Shown: piece by piece, positions 42,245-50,793 of the stretch
Numbering within the stretch: position 1 is the stretch's first letter
Layout of the letters: each line of letters begins with the position of its first letter
Assembly: GCA_964498095.1 (NCBI GenBank)
Contig: CAZCFY010000015.1
Location: 1 to 64,000 of the forward strand
Direction: 5' to 3'
DNA: 64,000 nucleotides
Source of the DNA: SG-bin7 sp964498095
Lineage (GTDB): Bacteria; Bdellovibrionota; Bdellovibrionia; Bdellovibrionales; SG-bin7
Notes under the pieces: model-generated
What the model was told of the DNA's origin: nothing
Seen by the model: the letters and a program-made list of their open reading frames with translations, nothing else
The model's database searches: none
Position numbers and translations under genes: made by a program

Positions 42245-44113
42245 TTAAGAATTTTGCGCGCGCGCGAAAGCCGGCCGTGATCCCACATTCCACAATAATA
42301 CAGCGGTAGCCACGGTTACGATTTGCGCGATCCAACACTCCCAAGTGGGAAAAATACCAAGAATTTCGGCGCGTAAATTAAAAGGCGTACTGGTGACCGA
42401 CATCCACCCGATTTCCTGCAAAGAATGAATCCCCTTACCCATCAGTATTACCGCTAAGACCGCGACTGTTACCGCACAAAAGACAAAAAGTGTGCGGATG
42501 GGAACAAGACGTGTGAAACGCATTAACATCCACGCTAAAAATAAAATTAAAACAAGCGCCGTTAGCACGCCCCAAAGGACGAGGTATTGTTCGCCGGGAG
42601 CTGTTTCGATGGCTATGGCCCGCAAAAATAAAACAGTTTCAAACGATTCGCGAAATACACCGATAAATGAAAGCGTAAATAAGCCCACAAATTTTTTGTC
42701 TTCGACAATTCGCTTCATTTCGGTCCCTAAGAAGGTTTTCCAGCGGTCCACTTCGGTGCGGCTGTGAAGCCAAAAACCCATATAGAGTAAAATTATGACG
42801 GCAAATAAAGAAATGACAGCCTCTAAGGTTTCGCGTTGAGCCCCGCTTATATTTAAAAGCGAACCCGAAAAAAACCAGAAAACAACACCTAAGAGCATTG
42901 CCGCAATCCAACCGGCATGCACCCAGACTATGGCGCGCATTCCACCGATGGCCCGCAGTACGCTTAAGAGCGCTAAAATTATGAGTACAGCTTCGAAGCC
43001 CTCACGCAAAAAAATCGCCGCCGAAGTTCCAAAGACCACAGCTGGAGACAAATGCGAATTCGTAAGAAGACTTTCAATTTCTTTTAAAGATTCTTGCACA
43101 GTTTGATAATGTTGTGTGAACGCGGCTTTATCTTCTTGTTTTTTTATCGCCTCTCTTAATCCCGCCATGCGCTCTTCGACTTTAGCAACAATACTAAAAT
43201 CACTGGCACGCAGGCGCGGCTCCAGCGGCTCAACACCTTCCAAGTAAGCTTTTACGGCTTCGGTATTGGCGGTCGCGAAATCTCCCGCAGCAAACGCCGA
43301 TTGTGAACGCGTAAGAAAAAACCGCGCCATTTGAATATAACCGGTCGCCGTTTTATCAAAACTTATGTGGCGAACGGCCGCTAAGTTTATTTGTGGATAC
43401 TTTTCTATTAATTCCTGATCTGTCCTTAATGCTACCTCTTCTAAAAGTGAGAGATCCGCCGTATCCTGTGGGGCTACAAACGGATGCCGTAAAGAAGTAA
43501 CAAAAAAACTTAAAGCCCAAAGCTGCTCATCGTTTAATTCGGTAAAGGCGCGCATCGGCGTATTACTAATGCCGAGTTTTAAAGTATTAAAAACCCGCGT
43601 TGGCGAGGATGACTCCATGATTTGCTTATCCAAGAAATTCGTCGGCGGTGGATTTAAACCAGCGCCGGCGGCACCATCCCCTGCGCCCGTCAAACCGTGA
43701 CAAGTCACGCAGTTAGCACTAAAGAGCTTTTTGCCCTCTTCTAAGCTTGGCCATGCTGATGGCGCTTGGATGACTCTAAAGTTTTTGTCTAATTCATTGC
43801 GGACCTTATCTACTAAATCGCGGACTAAAACATCATCACGCTTGCTTACAATTGCCTTGCGCAACTCTTCGGCCTTTTCGGCTAATTTCGCCGCCCGTAG
43901 TTCTTTAGAGGTCGTAACAACCGTATTGGCAAAATCCACTTGCTCAGAGTATTCATACTGGTTAACAACTTTGCCGTTTTCTACGGCTCCGCGGTAATCT
44001 TTTTTTAAATAATCCAAAACATGAATAATAAGGCGAACATTCTCTTCGTCACCCCTGGCAACGGCTAGAACTGGTAAGAGCAAAAATAAAAAAGCAACTA
44101 GCTTTATTTTCAC
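42245..44113 (-). CDS. FTR1-family iron permease with N-terminal cytochrome c domain
   Basis: The N-terminal part after a signal peptide (MKIKLVAFLFLLLPVLAVA) holds a class I cytochrome c domain with CVTCH at about residues 135-139 and a MRAF methionine motif. The C-terminal half has about seven helices with both iron-binding signatures of FTR1, FLREGFEAVL (REGFE) and FRESFETVLF (RESFE). FTR1 moves ferric iron with an oxidising partner; here the partner may be the built-in cytochrome. It is the second gene of an operon with an ArsR-type repressor (4-bp overlap). Confidence 0.93.
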   Translation of the reverse strand: MKIKLVAFLFLLLPVLAVARGDEENVRLIIHVLDYLKKDYRGAVENGKVVNQYEYSEQVDFANTVVTTSKELRAAKLAEKAEELRKAIVSKRDDVLVRDLVDKVRNELDKNFRVIQAPSAWPSLEEGKKLFSANCVTCHGLTGAGDGAAGAGLNPPPTNFLDKQIMESSSPTRVFNTLKLGISNTPMRAFTELNDEQLWALSFFVTSLRHPFVAPQDTADLSLLEEVALRTDQELIEKYPQINLAAVRHISFDKTATGYIQMARFFLTRSQSAFAAGDFATANTEAVKAYLEGVEPLEPRLRASDFSIVAKVEERMAGLREAIKKQEDKAAFTQHYQTVQESLKEIESLLTNSHLSPAVVFGTSAAIFLREGFEAVLIILALLSVLRAIGGMRAIVWVHAGWIAAMLLGVVFWFFSGSLLNISGAQRETLEAVISLFAVIILLYMGFWLHSRTEVDRWKTFLGTEMKRIVEDKKFVGLFTLSFIGVFRESFETVLFLRAIAIETAPGEQYLVLWGVLTALVLILFLAWMLMRFTRLVPIRTLFVFCAVTVAVLAVILMGKGIHSLQEIGWMSVTSTPFNLRAEILGIFPTWECWIAQIVTVATAVLLWNVGSRPAFARAQNS

Positions 44114-44406
44114 AGCAACTCATCCACGTGACGTAAGCCTTCCTTAAGAAGGCGGTTAATATGTGCATCATCCAAGGAATAATAAGAACTACGCCCCGCC
44201 CTACGGACTCTTACAAGGCGCAAATTTCGTAGCGTCCGCAAATGATAACTGACGGCGGGCTGGCTCATGGAAAGAGATTTTGCCAAATTACCCACCAGGG
44301 ATTCGCCATGAGATAATGCCCAAATAATCTGAACGCGGGAGCTATCTCCTAAGCATTGAAAGGTCTCGGCCAGTAGATTAAAGGCTTTAATGGTAGGACG
44401 GTTCAT
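44110..44406 (-). CDS. ArsR/SmtB-family metal-sensing repressor
   Basis: A 98-residue winged-helix dimer repressor. The HTH is seen in GNLAKSLSMSQPAVSYHLRTL and the wing in LVRVRRAGRSSYYSL. In the C-terminal helix, Asp80, His82, His93 and Glu96 have exactly the spacing of the SmtB/CzrA alpha-5 metal site (D-x-H-x10-H-x2-E), which in that family binds zinc or cobalt between subunits. No Cys alpha-3 site is present. It overlaps the permease gene by four bases and has a palindrome at its own start, so it should repress this operon in response to metal. Which metal is inference. Confidence 0.94.
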   Translation of the reverse strand: MNRPTIKAFNLLAETFQCLGDSSRVQIIWALSHGESLVGNLAKSLSMSQPAVSYHLRTLRNLRLVRVRRAGRSSYYSLDDAHINRLLKEGLRHVDELL

Positions 44407-44436
44407 AAATATATAAACGGATGCTTATATATTTAT
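44405..44436. promoter_or_regulatory. Palindromic operator at the ArsR-type gene
   Basis: ATAAATATATAA (44405-44416) and its exact complement TTATATATTTAT (44425-44436) are separated by eight bases. The repeat covers the ArsR start codon region and its upstream bases, where an autorepressor should bind. A TTGACA box lies just upstream on the coding strand (44442-44447). No ribosome binding site is visible, so the transcript may have a very short leader. Confidence 0.75.
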
Positions 44437-44464
44437 GTATTTATGTCAATAGGTGGCTTAAAAT

Positions 44465-44498
44465 AAAAAAACCCCGGCGGGTAAGCCAGGGTTTTTTA
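44465..44498 (-). terminator. Rho-independent terminator of the exported-protein gene
   Basis: On the minus strand AACCCTGGC and GCCGGGGTT pair with one wobble around a short loop and are followed by a run of eight T. It lies about 25 bases after the stop of the gene at 44522-44980 and has T on both sides, so it may work in both directions. Confidence 0.85.
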
Positions 44499-44521
44499 GA
44501 TAGGTAGGCTGTAATGCTAAA

Positions 44522-44980
44522 TTATTCGCCTTTTAGGTAGCGCTTACAAACAAGACGCTCGCTAAATTCTGAGCCATCACGTTTTTGGATAGTCATCATA
44601 CCGCGTAAAACAGTGCCGTGCGCTACAGGATTGGCGTAAGAAAATTCAACGTCTACTTCGATATGTTTCACATATTGAAGTTTAGTGCCAGCGATTAATT
44701 CTCCGCCAGCAAGTCGGCGCAAATCAACAACACCACGGTAAACAGTGCCGTCGTTGCTTAATGTGTTGGCGGCAGCACTTAATTTAGCGATTGTTTTGTT
44801 GCCGAAGCTAACAGAACTATCTGACAAAACCATTACAGCCGCAGTACGTGTTCCCACTTCAGGACTAGTTTGGTTAAAGATTTTAATCTTCAAATCACCG
44901 TCGAGTGTTTGGCAAAAAAAGCCGTCAGCTAGAGCTTGTTGAGATGCGACTAAGGCGATTGCGATAAGTAGTTTTTTCAT
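44522..44980 (-). CDS. Exported protein of unknown function, 152 aa
   Basis: The signal peptide is MKKLLIAIALVASQQALAD. The mature protein is beta-rich (LKIKIFNQ, RTAAVMVLSDSSVSFGNKTIAKL, GVVDLRRLAGGELIAGTKLQY) with one Cys near the start (FFCQTL) and one near the end (LVCKRY) that may pair and close a sandwich. GGGGAG precedes the ATG. A strong terminator follows, so it is monocistronic. No family is recognised; proteins of this size and pattern are frequent in Bdellovibrio-like genomes (from general knowledge). Confidence 0.75.
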   Translation of the reverse strand: MKKLLIAIALVASQQALADGFFCQTLDGDLKIKIFNQTSPEVGTRTAAVMVLSDSSVSFGNKTIAKLSAAANTLSNDGTVYRGVVDLRRLAGGELIAGTKLQYVKHIEVDVEFSYANPVAHGTVLRGMMTIQKRDGSEFSERLVCKRYLKGE

Positions 44981-45104
44981 TTTTTCTCCCCTTGTTTATG
45001 GACTTAATTATCCGTTTCTGTTGAGGCCACTTTTAGGCTCGGTTATAAAATAAGTACAATGCATAGTTGTAAAGTTATTATTCATTTGATACATATATCG
45101 ACCG

Positions 45105-45887
45105 ATGGAAATCCTGCACAATGAATTACAAGTTTTATCCAAGGCAATTCACTTTGCCAATTTGTCCGCAGCCGCCCAAAACATCGGGTTAAGCCAACCC
45201 CAACTCTCTAGAACTATAAAGAAGCTCGAAGAGTCCCTTAGTCTCACGCTTCTCGACCGCGCGACCAAAAGAAAATCAGGCTGGTTACCGGCGGCGTTTC
45301 ATCTATGTGAAGTCTTTCAACAAACCCAGCGTAAACTACTCTTTGATATCGAAAGCCTCCAGATGGGACACGCTTTTACTCATTTGCGCGTAGGTACCCT
45401 TGAAGGCCTTAGTCATTTCGCTAACCGTTTTTGCCAAAGGCTCTTTGAAAATCTCAAAGTGTCGGTCGTGGAACTGGATATTTTTGATATTATGGGTTTA
45501 GAAAAATTATTTGATTCAGAGAAATTTGATCTCATTTTTACGTTTCGTGAAATTGGTAAAAAGAAATACAAATATAGTGTTACATTGGGATACCAAGAGT
45601 TAAAAAACACCGGCAATGGCGCCGTCCAAGTCGTAAGCCCCTTCGAATATGAACGCACTTTTGGGAAGCCCAGCAAGCGAAAAAACCGTCAATTTTTAAT
45701 TTCAAATTCGCTAAATATCCGCCGTCACTGGATTGAAAACCAAACAGCGCAAGGAATTTTGCCCTCCGAAGTGCGCGCGCCAAAAGCCAATTATTCCAAA
45801 AATGAAGTTCCCGTAATGATTATTGGGTCAGATTTGCTAACCCCAACCCAGTGGGAAAAGATCGCCAAGGAAACTATTGCTCTGTAA
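45105..45887 (+). CDS. LysR-family transcriptional regulator
   Basis: Residues 1-60 are the LysR winged HTH: LQVLSKAIHFANLSAAAQNIGLSQPQLSRTIKKLEESL, then LTLLDRATKR. The effector domain (about 90-260) has weaker similarity and is a little short. LysR proteins usually control a neighbouring gene with a small-molecule co-inducer. The next gene on the same strand, 76 bases on, is the squalene-cyclase-family gene, and the upstream one is divergent; the cyclase is the likelier target by orientation, which is inference. Confidence 0.9.
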   Translation: MEILHNELQVLSKAIHFANLSAAAQNIGLSQPQLSRTIKKLEESLSLTLLDRATKRKSGWLPAAFHLCEVFQQTQRKLLFDIESLQMGHAFTHLRVGTLEGLSHFANRFCQRLFENLKVSVVELDIFDIMGLEKLFDSEKFDLIFTFREIGKKKYKYSVTLGYQELKNTGNGAVQVVSPFEYERTFGKPSKRKNRQFLISNSLNIRRHWIENQTAQGILPSEVRAPKANYSKNEVPVMIIGSDLLTPTQWEKIAKETIAL

Positions 45888-45963
45888 AAGTTTCATAGGG
45901 GTATTTTCTCGAAAGACGCGGTGAGGTCTGCTATATTTGCTCACCTTAAAAAGAGGGGAAACT

Positions 45964-47817
45964 TTGGAATTTTCAACGGAAACTTTCCGGCCAGTCAAAA
46001 GAGATCTTAGAACCGACGGAGCACCCACTTTTAGTGAGGTTCGCCGCACCATCGGGCATGCGCAAAAGTTTTTATTAAGCCAACAGCAACGTAACTGTCT
46101 CTGGGACTTCCCGGCTTACCTCGGCCCGCACATGATCAGCCATTACATGCTGCTGATGCACTGGATGGGAATCGAAAGTACTCCTCTAGATTTCAAAAAT
46201 GTTTTGCGGCCGCTTTTAATTAGAACGCAACTTGCCGATGGTTCTTGGTACCAATGTCAGGATCTGAACATAAAAAATGGCGACCTAAATGTAACGGTAC
46301 TTAATTATTGGGGACTAAAAGTCAGCGGCGAGCCGGTTGACTCCGATGTCATGCACCGGGCCCGCGAATTTATTTTAAGCCACGGGGGCATCGAGAAATG
46401 CACGATATTTACTAAGATTGTGCTGGCCCTTTACGGAAATATTTCTTGGCAAGACGTACCCTACACTCCCTACTTGGTATTTTACGAACAAATGCCGATA
46501 AATTACACGTGCTTTTCTCAGTGGGTAATCCCGCATATTTTCGCCATCGCTTATTTACGCAAACTAAAATTACAAAAAGACTTCGGCCCGCGATTTGATC
46601 TAGCGGAGCTACGCAAAAACAAGTCCCCGCTTAAACTCCTGGAAGAAGCAAAGCCTAACGCCGTCATTGATGGCTTTGTAATTAAAAAAATTCTCGATAT
46701 TCAGCAACCGCGCGGCACCTGGGGCGGTTACACCGTAGCCACTTTGTTTTCGCTGATTGCGCTTTCTAACTTCACGGAACACCATGATAAATACAGCACG
46801 GAAATCTCTGCGGCCAAAGAAAAAGCGATAAAATTTTTAAATGAACTTTATTTTGAAAGCAAAGAAGGCGCCTATATGGGGCACGCGATGGATAGTCACT
46901 ACTGGGATACTATTCTTGCGGGCTTAGCACTTGCCGAATCCGGCTATGACGTCGATAAGTTAAAGCCAACGGCCGATTACATTTTGCACTCGCGCAACCG
47001 CGAAAACGGCGGGATTCCGTTTGGCTATGATTTTGAATACGCGCCCGACGTTGACGATACCTCCGAAGCTATTTTGTTTTTAACTATGGTGGGTTACCGC
47101 GGACACGAAGTCAAAAAAGCAACTCACTGGTTGACGAGCATGCAAAGCCGGGATGGTGGTTTTGGCGCGTTTGACAAAAATAATAATGGGAATTTCCTTT
47201 TAAGATGGGTCACGCGCAATTTGTCGGATTCCGCCGCACTCTTTGATTATTCCTCACCGGATAGTACGGGAAATGTTTTAGAAGCACTCTCTCATATGGG
47301 ACACACGCGCGAAAATAGCGAGACGGTTCGTCGCGGAATAAAATTTTTAAGGAAGGCGCAAACCGAGCGCGGTTCTTGGTTTGGGCGTTGGGCGATCAAT
47401 CATATATTTGGAACGACCTGTGCTTTGATTGGCCTGGTTTCTTGCGGAGAAGACCCCGAACTGTCCTACATCAAAAAAGCCTGTGATTGGCTCGAAAGTA
47501 TACAAAATCCCGATGGCGGCTGGGGAGAATCCACACGCTCTTACAATGAAGAAAAGTGGATCGGCCGCGGCGTAAGTACTCCCACTCAAACCGCCTGGGC
47601 TTTAATGGCATTGATTGAATGCGACCGTGCTGACTCGGACTCCGTGCGCGCCGGTGTAAGATACTTGATTGATCAGTTTTCGGTCGCCGGAAAATGGGTT
47701 GATACCTGCGTCGTCGGCACAGGTCATCCTGGCGTAATTTATTTGGAATATCCAAGCTACCCGCACACCTTCCCGCTTATTGCTCTAGGGAAATATTTAA
47801 AAACGCTGCGCGGTTAA
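45964..47817 (+). CDS. shc: Squalene-hopene cyclase family terpene cyclase
   Basis: A 617-residue class II triterpene cyclase. Translation probably starts at TTG 45964, after AGAGGGG at good distance; an earlier TTG at 45937 lacks this. The protonating aspartates are in PDVDDTSEA (DxDD about residues 362-365, where SHC has 374-377), which points to direct use of squalene or another polyprene rather than its epoxide. QW-type repeats are seen (QLADGSW, QSRDGGFGAFD, TERGSWFGRW, QNPDGGWGES). Products could be hopene-like or a related terpenol; substrate is unproven. It is peripheral on the membrane in known members. Confidence 0.92.
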   Translation: MEFSTETFRPVKRDLRTDGAPTFSEVRRTIGHAQKFLLSQQQRNCLWDFPAYLGPHMISHYMLLMHWMGIESTPLDFKNVLRPLLIRTQLADGSWYQCQDLNIKNGDLNVTVLNYWGLKVSGEPVDSDVMHRAREFILSHGGIEKCTIFTKIVLALYGNISWQDVPYTPYLVFYEQMPINYTCFSQWVIPHIFAIAYLRKLKLQKDFGPRFDLAELRKNKSPLKLLEEAKPNAVIDGFVIKKILDIQQPRGTWGGYTVATLFSLIALSNFTEHHDKYSTEISAAKEKAIKFLNELYFESKEGAYMGHAMDSHYWDTILAGLALAESGYDVDKLKPTADYILHSRNRENGGIPFGYDFEYAPDVDDTSEAILFLTMVGYRGHEVKKATHWLTSMQSRDGGFGAFDKNNNGNFLLRWVTRNLSDSAALFDYSSPDSTGNVLEALSHMGHTRENSETVRRGIKFLRKAQTERGSWFGRWAINHIFGTTCALIGLVSCGEDPELSYIKKACDWLESIQNPDGGWGESTRSYNEEKWIGRGVSTPTQTAWALMALIECDRADSDSVRAGVRYLIDQFSVAGKWVDTCVVGTGHPGVIYLEYPSYPHTFPLIALGKYLKTLRG

Positions 47818-47835
47818 TATCGACGGCAGGAAAGT

Positions 47836-48831
47836 CTAGGCCGCTTTTTTAAATTGGACGGGCTCAGATTTACTCGAGAGCTCGTTAAGCTTTTTCTGCT
47901 GTTTGGTGATGTCCTCTAGCTCGATACGTATCGAATTAAAGAGCGCGGACTTGCCATTTTTCGAAAGCGCTTCGCAAAGTTCGGCAAAATGATATTTCAA
48001 AAAGCTTAAAGAACGGTTAATAAGTTTAGTAGCGCGGCCGCGGGCGACCGCCGTTTCGACCATCATAAGAAGTTGTACTTCATCAACAGGTTTTTCTACA
48101 AAGCCGTAGGCACCGGCGCGTAGCGCCTCTAACACGACATCTTTTGTTAAGAACGCACTGACAAAGATTATTGGCACTTCGTCATTTACTTTGTGAACGG
48201 CTCGTAGCAAATCCACGCCGTTCATACCGGGCATATTGTAGTCACTGATGATTAGATCCGGAACCCTTGTGGCAACGCGGTTTAAAAGGTGATCGCCAGA
48301 GCTAAACGCTTCGGCCGTAAATTCGCAATCTTCCAGCTGCTTTTTTATAAGATCTCCCATGTCGGGTTCGTCATCAACAACCATGATAAGACCTTTGCTC
48401 ATGGTGGCATCTTTAAGACGGTTAAATATGTTGCGGTAGACTTCCAGAACTTCGCCGTCAATCACCCGGCCGGCCTTTGATAAAGATTTAATGGGTTTAA
48501 AATCGATCTTTTTGCCGCCGAAAAATTTGCGGATTTCCTGACAACCACAAATTAAATAATAAATACCATCGGAACGGTGAATTTTCTCTTCGTTCATCTG
48601 CAGTAAAGAGGCGAACATTTCGTTTACGTGGCGGCTAAGATCATCCATTTTGTTTAGTTTAGCACCGGCGTGAATCGCATGAAGGAAACGGCCAATTGTC
48701 TCCAGATTTTCGTTCACCCGGCGGCCGAGATTCATCGACACTAAGGAGATTTCGACCTCGTTTAGGGCCTCCAGCGCTTCTTGTCGGAATGCCGCTAGTT
48801 CTTCTTCGTTGCGTTTCTGGGTCCTAGTCAT
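47836..48831 (-). CDS. Hpt-receiver protein without output domain
   Basis: Residues about 10-115 form an Hpt-like helical bundle with IGRFLHAIHAGAKLNKMDDL, where His51 aligns with the phospho-His of HxxKG motifs although the Lys is replaced. From about 145 a receiver follows (IMVVDDEPDMGD, LIISDYNMPGMNG with Asp about 197, FVSAF, EKPVD). The last ~75 residues are helical with no DNA-binding domain. It is probably an intermediate in a phosphorelay, for example with the CheA-like or hybrid kinases of this window. It converges on the cyclase gene. Confidence 0.85.
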   Translation of the reverse strand: MTRTQKRNEEELAAFRQEALEALNEVEISLVSMNLGRRVNENLETIGRFLHAIHAGAKLNKMDDLSRHVNEMFASLLQMNEEKIHRSDGIYYLICGCQEIRKFFGGKKIDFKPIKSLSKAGRVIDGEVLEVYRNIFNRLKDATMSKGLIMVVDDEPDMGDLIKKQLEDCEFTAEAFSSGDHLLNRVATRVPDLIISDYNMPGMNGVDLLRAVHKVNDEVPIIFVSAFLTKDVVLEALRAGAYGFVEKPVDEVQLLMMVETAVARGRATKLINRSLSFLKYHFAELCEALSKNGKSALFNSIRIELEDITKQQKKLNELSSKSEPVQFKKAA

Positions 48832-48979
48832 GGGCGCCTTCTTTCTTAGCTATACCTAGTTTTATCGGTTAAGTTGCTGATTTAGTTTAGATTCTGAAAG
48901 TTGGTTAACCCCTAGAATTCACTTTACTTATTGGCTAATTTCCATTTAAATTGTGACTCAAATTGAGATTCCCGTGTGT

Positions 48980-49056
48980 CGGCGCGTAGCGCAGCCTGGT
49001 AGCGCGCTTGGTTCGGGACCAAGAAGTCGCTGGTTCAAATCCAGTCGCGCCGACCA
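48980..49056 (+). tRNA. tRNA-Pro (anticodon CGG), CCA encoded
   Basis: A 77-base cloverleaf: acceptor CGGCGCG pairs with CGCGCCG (49046-49052), discriminator A and encoded CCA (49054-49056). The anticodon stem CTTGG/CCAAG encloses TTCGGGA, giving anticodon CGG. The T arm CTGGTTCAAATCCAG is canonical. The C1-G72 pair is typical of bacterial proline tRNA. An IS481-type relic and an AT-rich gene group lie directly downstream, as at integration hot spots. Confidence 0.95.
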
Positions 49057-49067
49057 AATTCAAAAGG

Positions 49068-49183
49068 TCCGTACCGGACACATAGGTTACAGATTATACC
49101 GATGACATAGGTAACACTTTCGCGCCAAAAGGGTTTTTAATTTGGGTGGCAGGAATGGAGCTTGTTCTTGGATGCGTTCTGGT
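49068..49183 (-). mobile_element. IS481-family relic (transposase C-terminus and end)
   Basis: On the minus strand the frame before a TAA at 49094-49096 reads KNPFGAKVLPMSSV, the characteristic C-terminal end of IS481-type transposases. The open part reaches back only about 29 codons to a stop near 49184. The adjoining bases carry GTTACCTATGTCATCGG and TGTAACCTATGTGTCCGG, a repeated element-end style, followed by GTACGGACC. The rest of the element is gone. It lies 11 bases after the tRNA. Confidence 0.7.
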
Positions 49184-49319
49184 TCACCGAAATAGCAGGA
49201 CGCTACTTCGACTTGAGCCGTCTCATATTAGAAAAATATTACCTTTGATTTTGGATAGCTTCGCCCACGGAATGATGGGCGATTTGTGGCCAGGAATGAA
49301 GTGAGATTGCTAACGCGGA

Positions 49320-50069
49320 TCAACGATCAGCGGCACGGTCAGGAGTAGGCGATCTAACGGAATTCGATTCTGTATATTCAGTACATCTAATTCTAGTATC
49401 CTTGTTGAGGTTCAATAAGATCTTCACTACTCCCGGTACACCAAGAACTTCTGGATTTGTTAAACCTAAAGTCTTAGCAACATCTGCTATGGAAGTCGGT
49501 ACTTTTGACTTATCGACAATTTTATCTCCGTCAGTACATGCACTTTGGAATGTGGCTAAAGCTAGGTTATATTGATTCTCATTAACTCCCATATCTCGAA
49601 AACTAGGGTTAAGCGGAAATTTAAATATATCTGCGGAGTCTTTAGGTGTTACTTCAGAAGTAATATTGTTTCTAGAAAACTTTTTAGCGAGATTGATATT
49701 GTGATGACCTTTCTCAATCATTTTTGCCGCTTTCTGGTCACATTCCATTTCAAAATTTTTATATCGAGGAAACTTATATTTGACTTGTTCGTTAGAAGAC
49801 TCACCGACATTTTCCGGCGCTTCGATAATCCCCTCTTCAGAGGAAATAATAATTCTGTCGTCATTTCTCGTAAATTTAATCAAACCACGACCATGTTTAA
49901 CTTTGTATACTCCGTTTGATATTGGAAATACACTGGATGCAATCAATGGACTGTTCGGCGCCCGAATCTCATATAACATACAAAACGGTGTAGTCGTATC
50001 CAGTTTTTCATTTTCCGCGCGTACATGCACTACGCTAAAAGTCATTAATACTAAGATGAGGATTTTCAT
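49320..50069 (-). CDS. Exported protein of unknown function in AT-rich segment, 249 aa
   Basis: A signal peptide (MKILILVLMTFSVVHVRA) precedes a mature part with cysteines in PFCMLYE, MECDQK, SACTDG and IRCTEY. GGAG lies upstream of the ATG. Codon use is visibly more A/T-rich than in genes outside the 49-54 kb segment. No family is recognised. It faces away from the next genes and is flanked by long non-coding stretches. Confidence 0.7.
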   Translation of the reverse strand: MKILILVLMTFSVVHVRAENEKLDTTTPFCMLYEIRAPNSPLIASSVFPISNGVYKVKHGRGLIKFTRNDDRIIISSEEGIIEAPENVGESSNEQVKYKFPRYKNFEMECDQKAAKMIEKGHHNINLAKKFSRNNITSEVTPKDSADIFKFPLNPSFRDMGVNENQYNLALATFQSACTDGDKIVDKSKVPTSIADVAKTLGLTNPEVLGVPGVVKILLNLNKDTRIRCTEYTESNSVRSPTPDRAADR

Positions 50070-50793
50070 TTTAAACTCCTAAAAATAATCTAGAGTCCAA
50101 TATTCATTCCAGATTTAAAGGAATATAGAAGGTTTGAATTGAAGTTTGATTTGGATTCTCTCAAAGAGGCTGACGACTGTCAAAAATTTAGACGGGATAG
50201 GATCGTTCCAAAACCCCACAAAATCTGTTTTTAAAATTTCCGGATAGTGCGGTTTTTACCGGCTGAACAGCTTCCAGTTGATCATTCTCGAGATTGCTCT
50301 TCTGCAAATGAATTTTAAGTTTATCGACTATCTTTCGAAGAAATGGAGTTAAAGCCCCAATATGACCACGCTTGGGGGCGAGGGCATGTCCGCATTGGAA
50401 AATTAAATAAATTTTTTTGTGGAAACTGGCAAACGTTTTTGCAGACAAAGGCACTGATGTGCCCAGAATCCTTATCACCAATCTTCTTCCACCAAATTTC
50501 CAAAATCACAAACCGATTTCGTATTATTTGGTTTTCAAAGATCTGTCTATTTTCGTCGGATTCAATATTACTGGAGAGCCCCTGACCCGTTTATATTTTG
50601 TTTGTCTGAGTTTTTGACGGAGACGGTATTTGGCTCACTGTGAGCAATCTAGACAGACCACGCGCCGCCATGCGAATTATAAACAAATTGAAATGGCATG
50701 GCATCTGCATTTAGGGCTCTGAGGTAGTCATTCTAACAAAATTTTGAGAAATCAATCTCACTATAACTCGGAGTGCGCTAGAGTGAGTCGAAT
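50070..50793. other. Long AT-rich stretch without a supported gene
   Basis: Short frames on both strands overlap here, and none has a ribosome binding site with a recognisable product, so no gene is called. A small perfect palindrome GCTCACTGTGAGC lies at 50633-50645. The stretch probably contains promoters for the divergent exported-protein genes on its sides, or decayed sequence. Confidence 0.5.

Noticed and set aside
42245..42767. Plus-strand frame opposite the FTR1 gene
   Set aside because: It is a shadow of the permease reading frame; the minus strand has clear FTR1 motifs.
50188..50617. Overlapping short frames on both strands in the AT-rich segment
   Set aside because: No good ribosome binding site, no signal peptide or domain, and overlapping alternatives on both strands.
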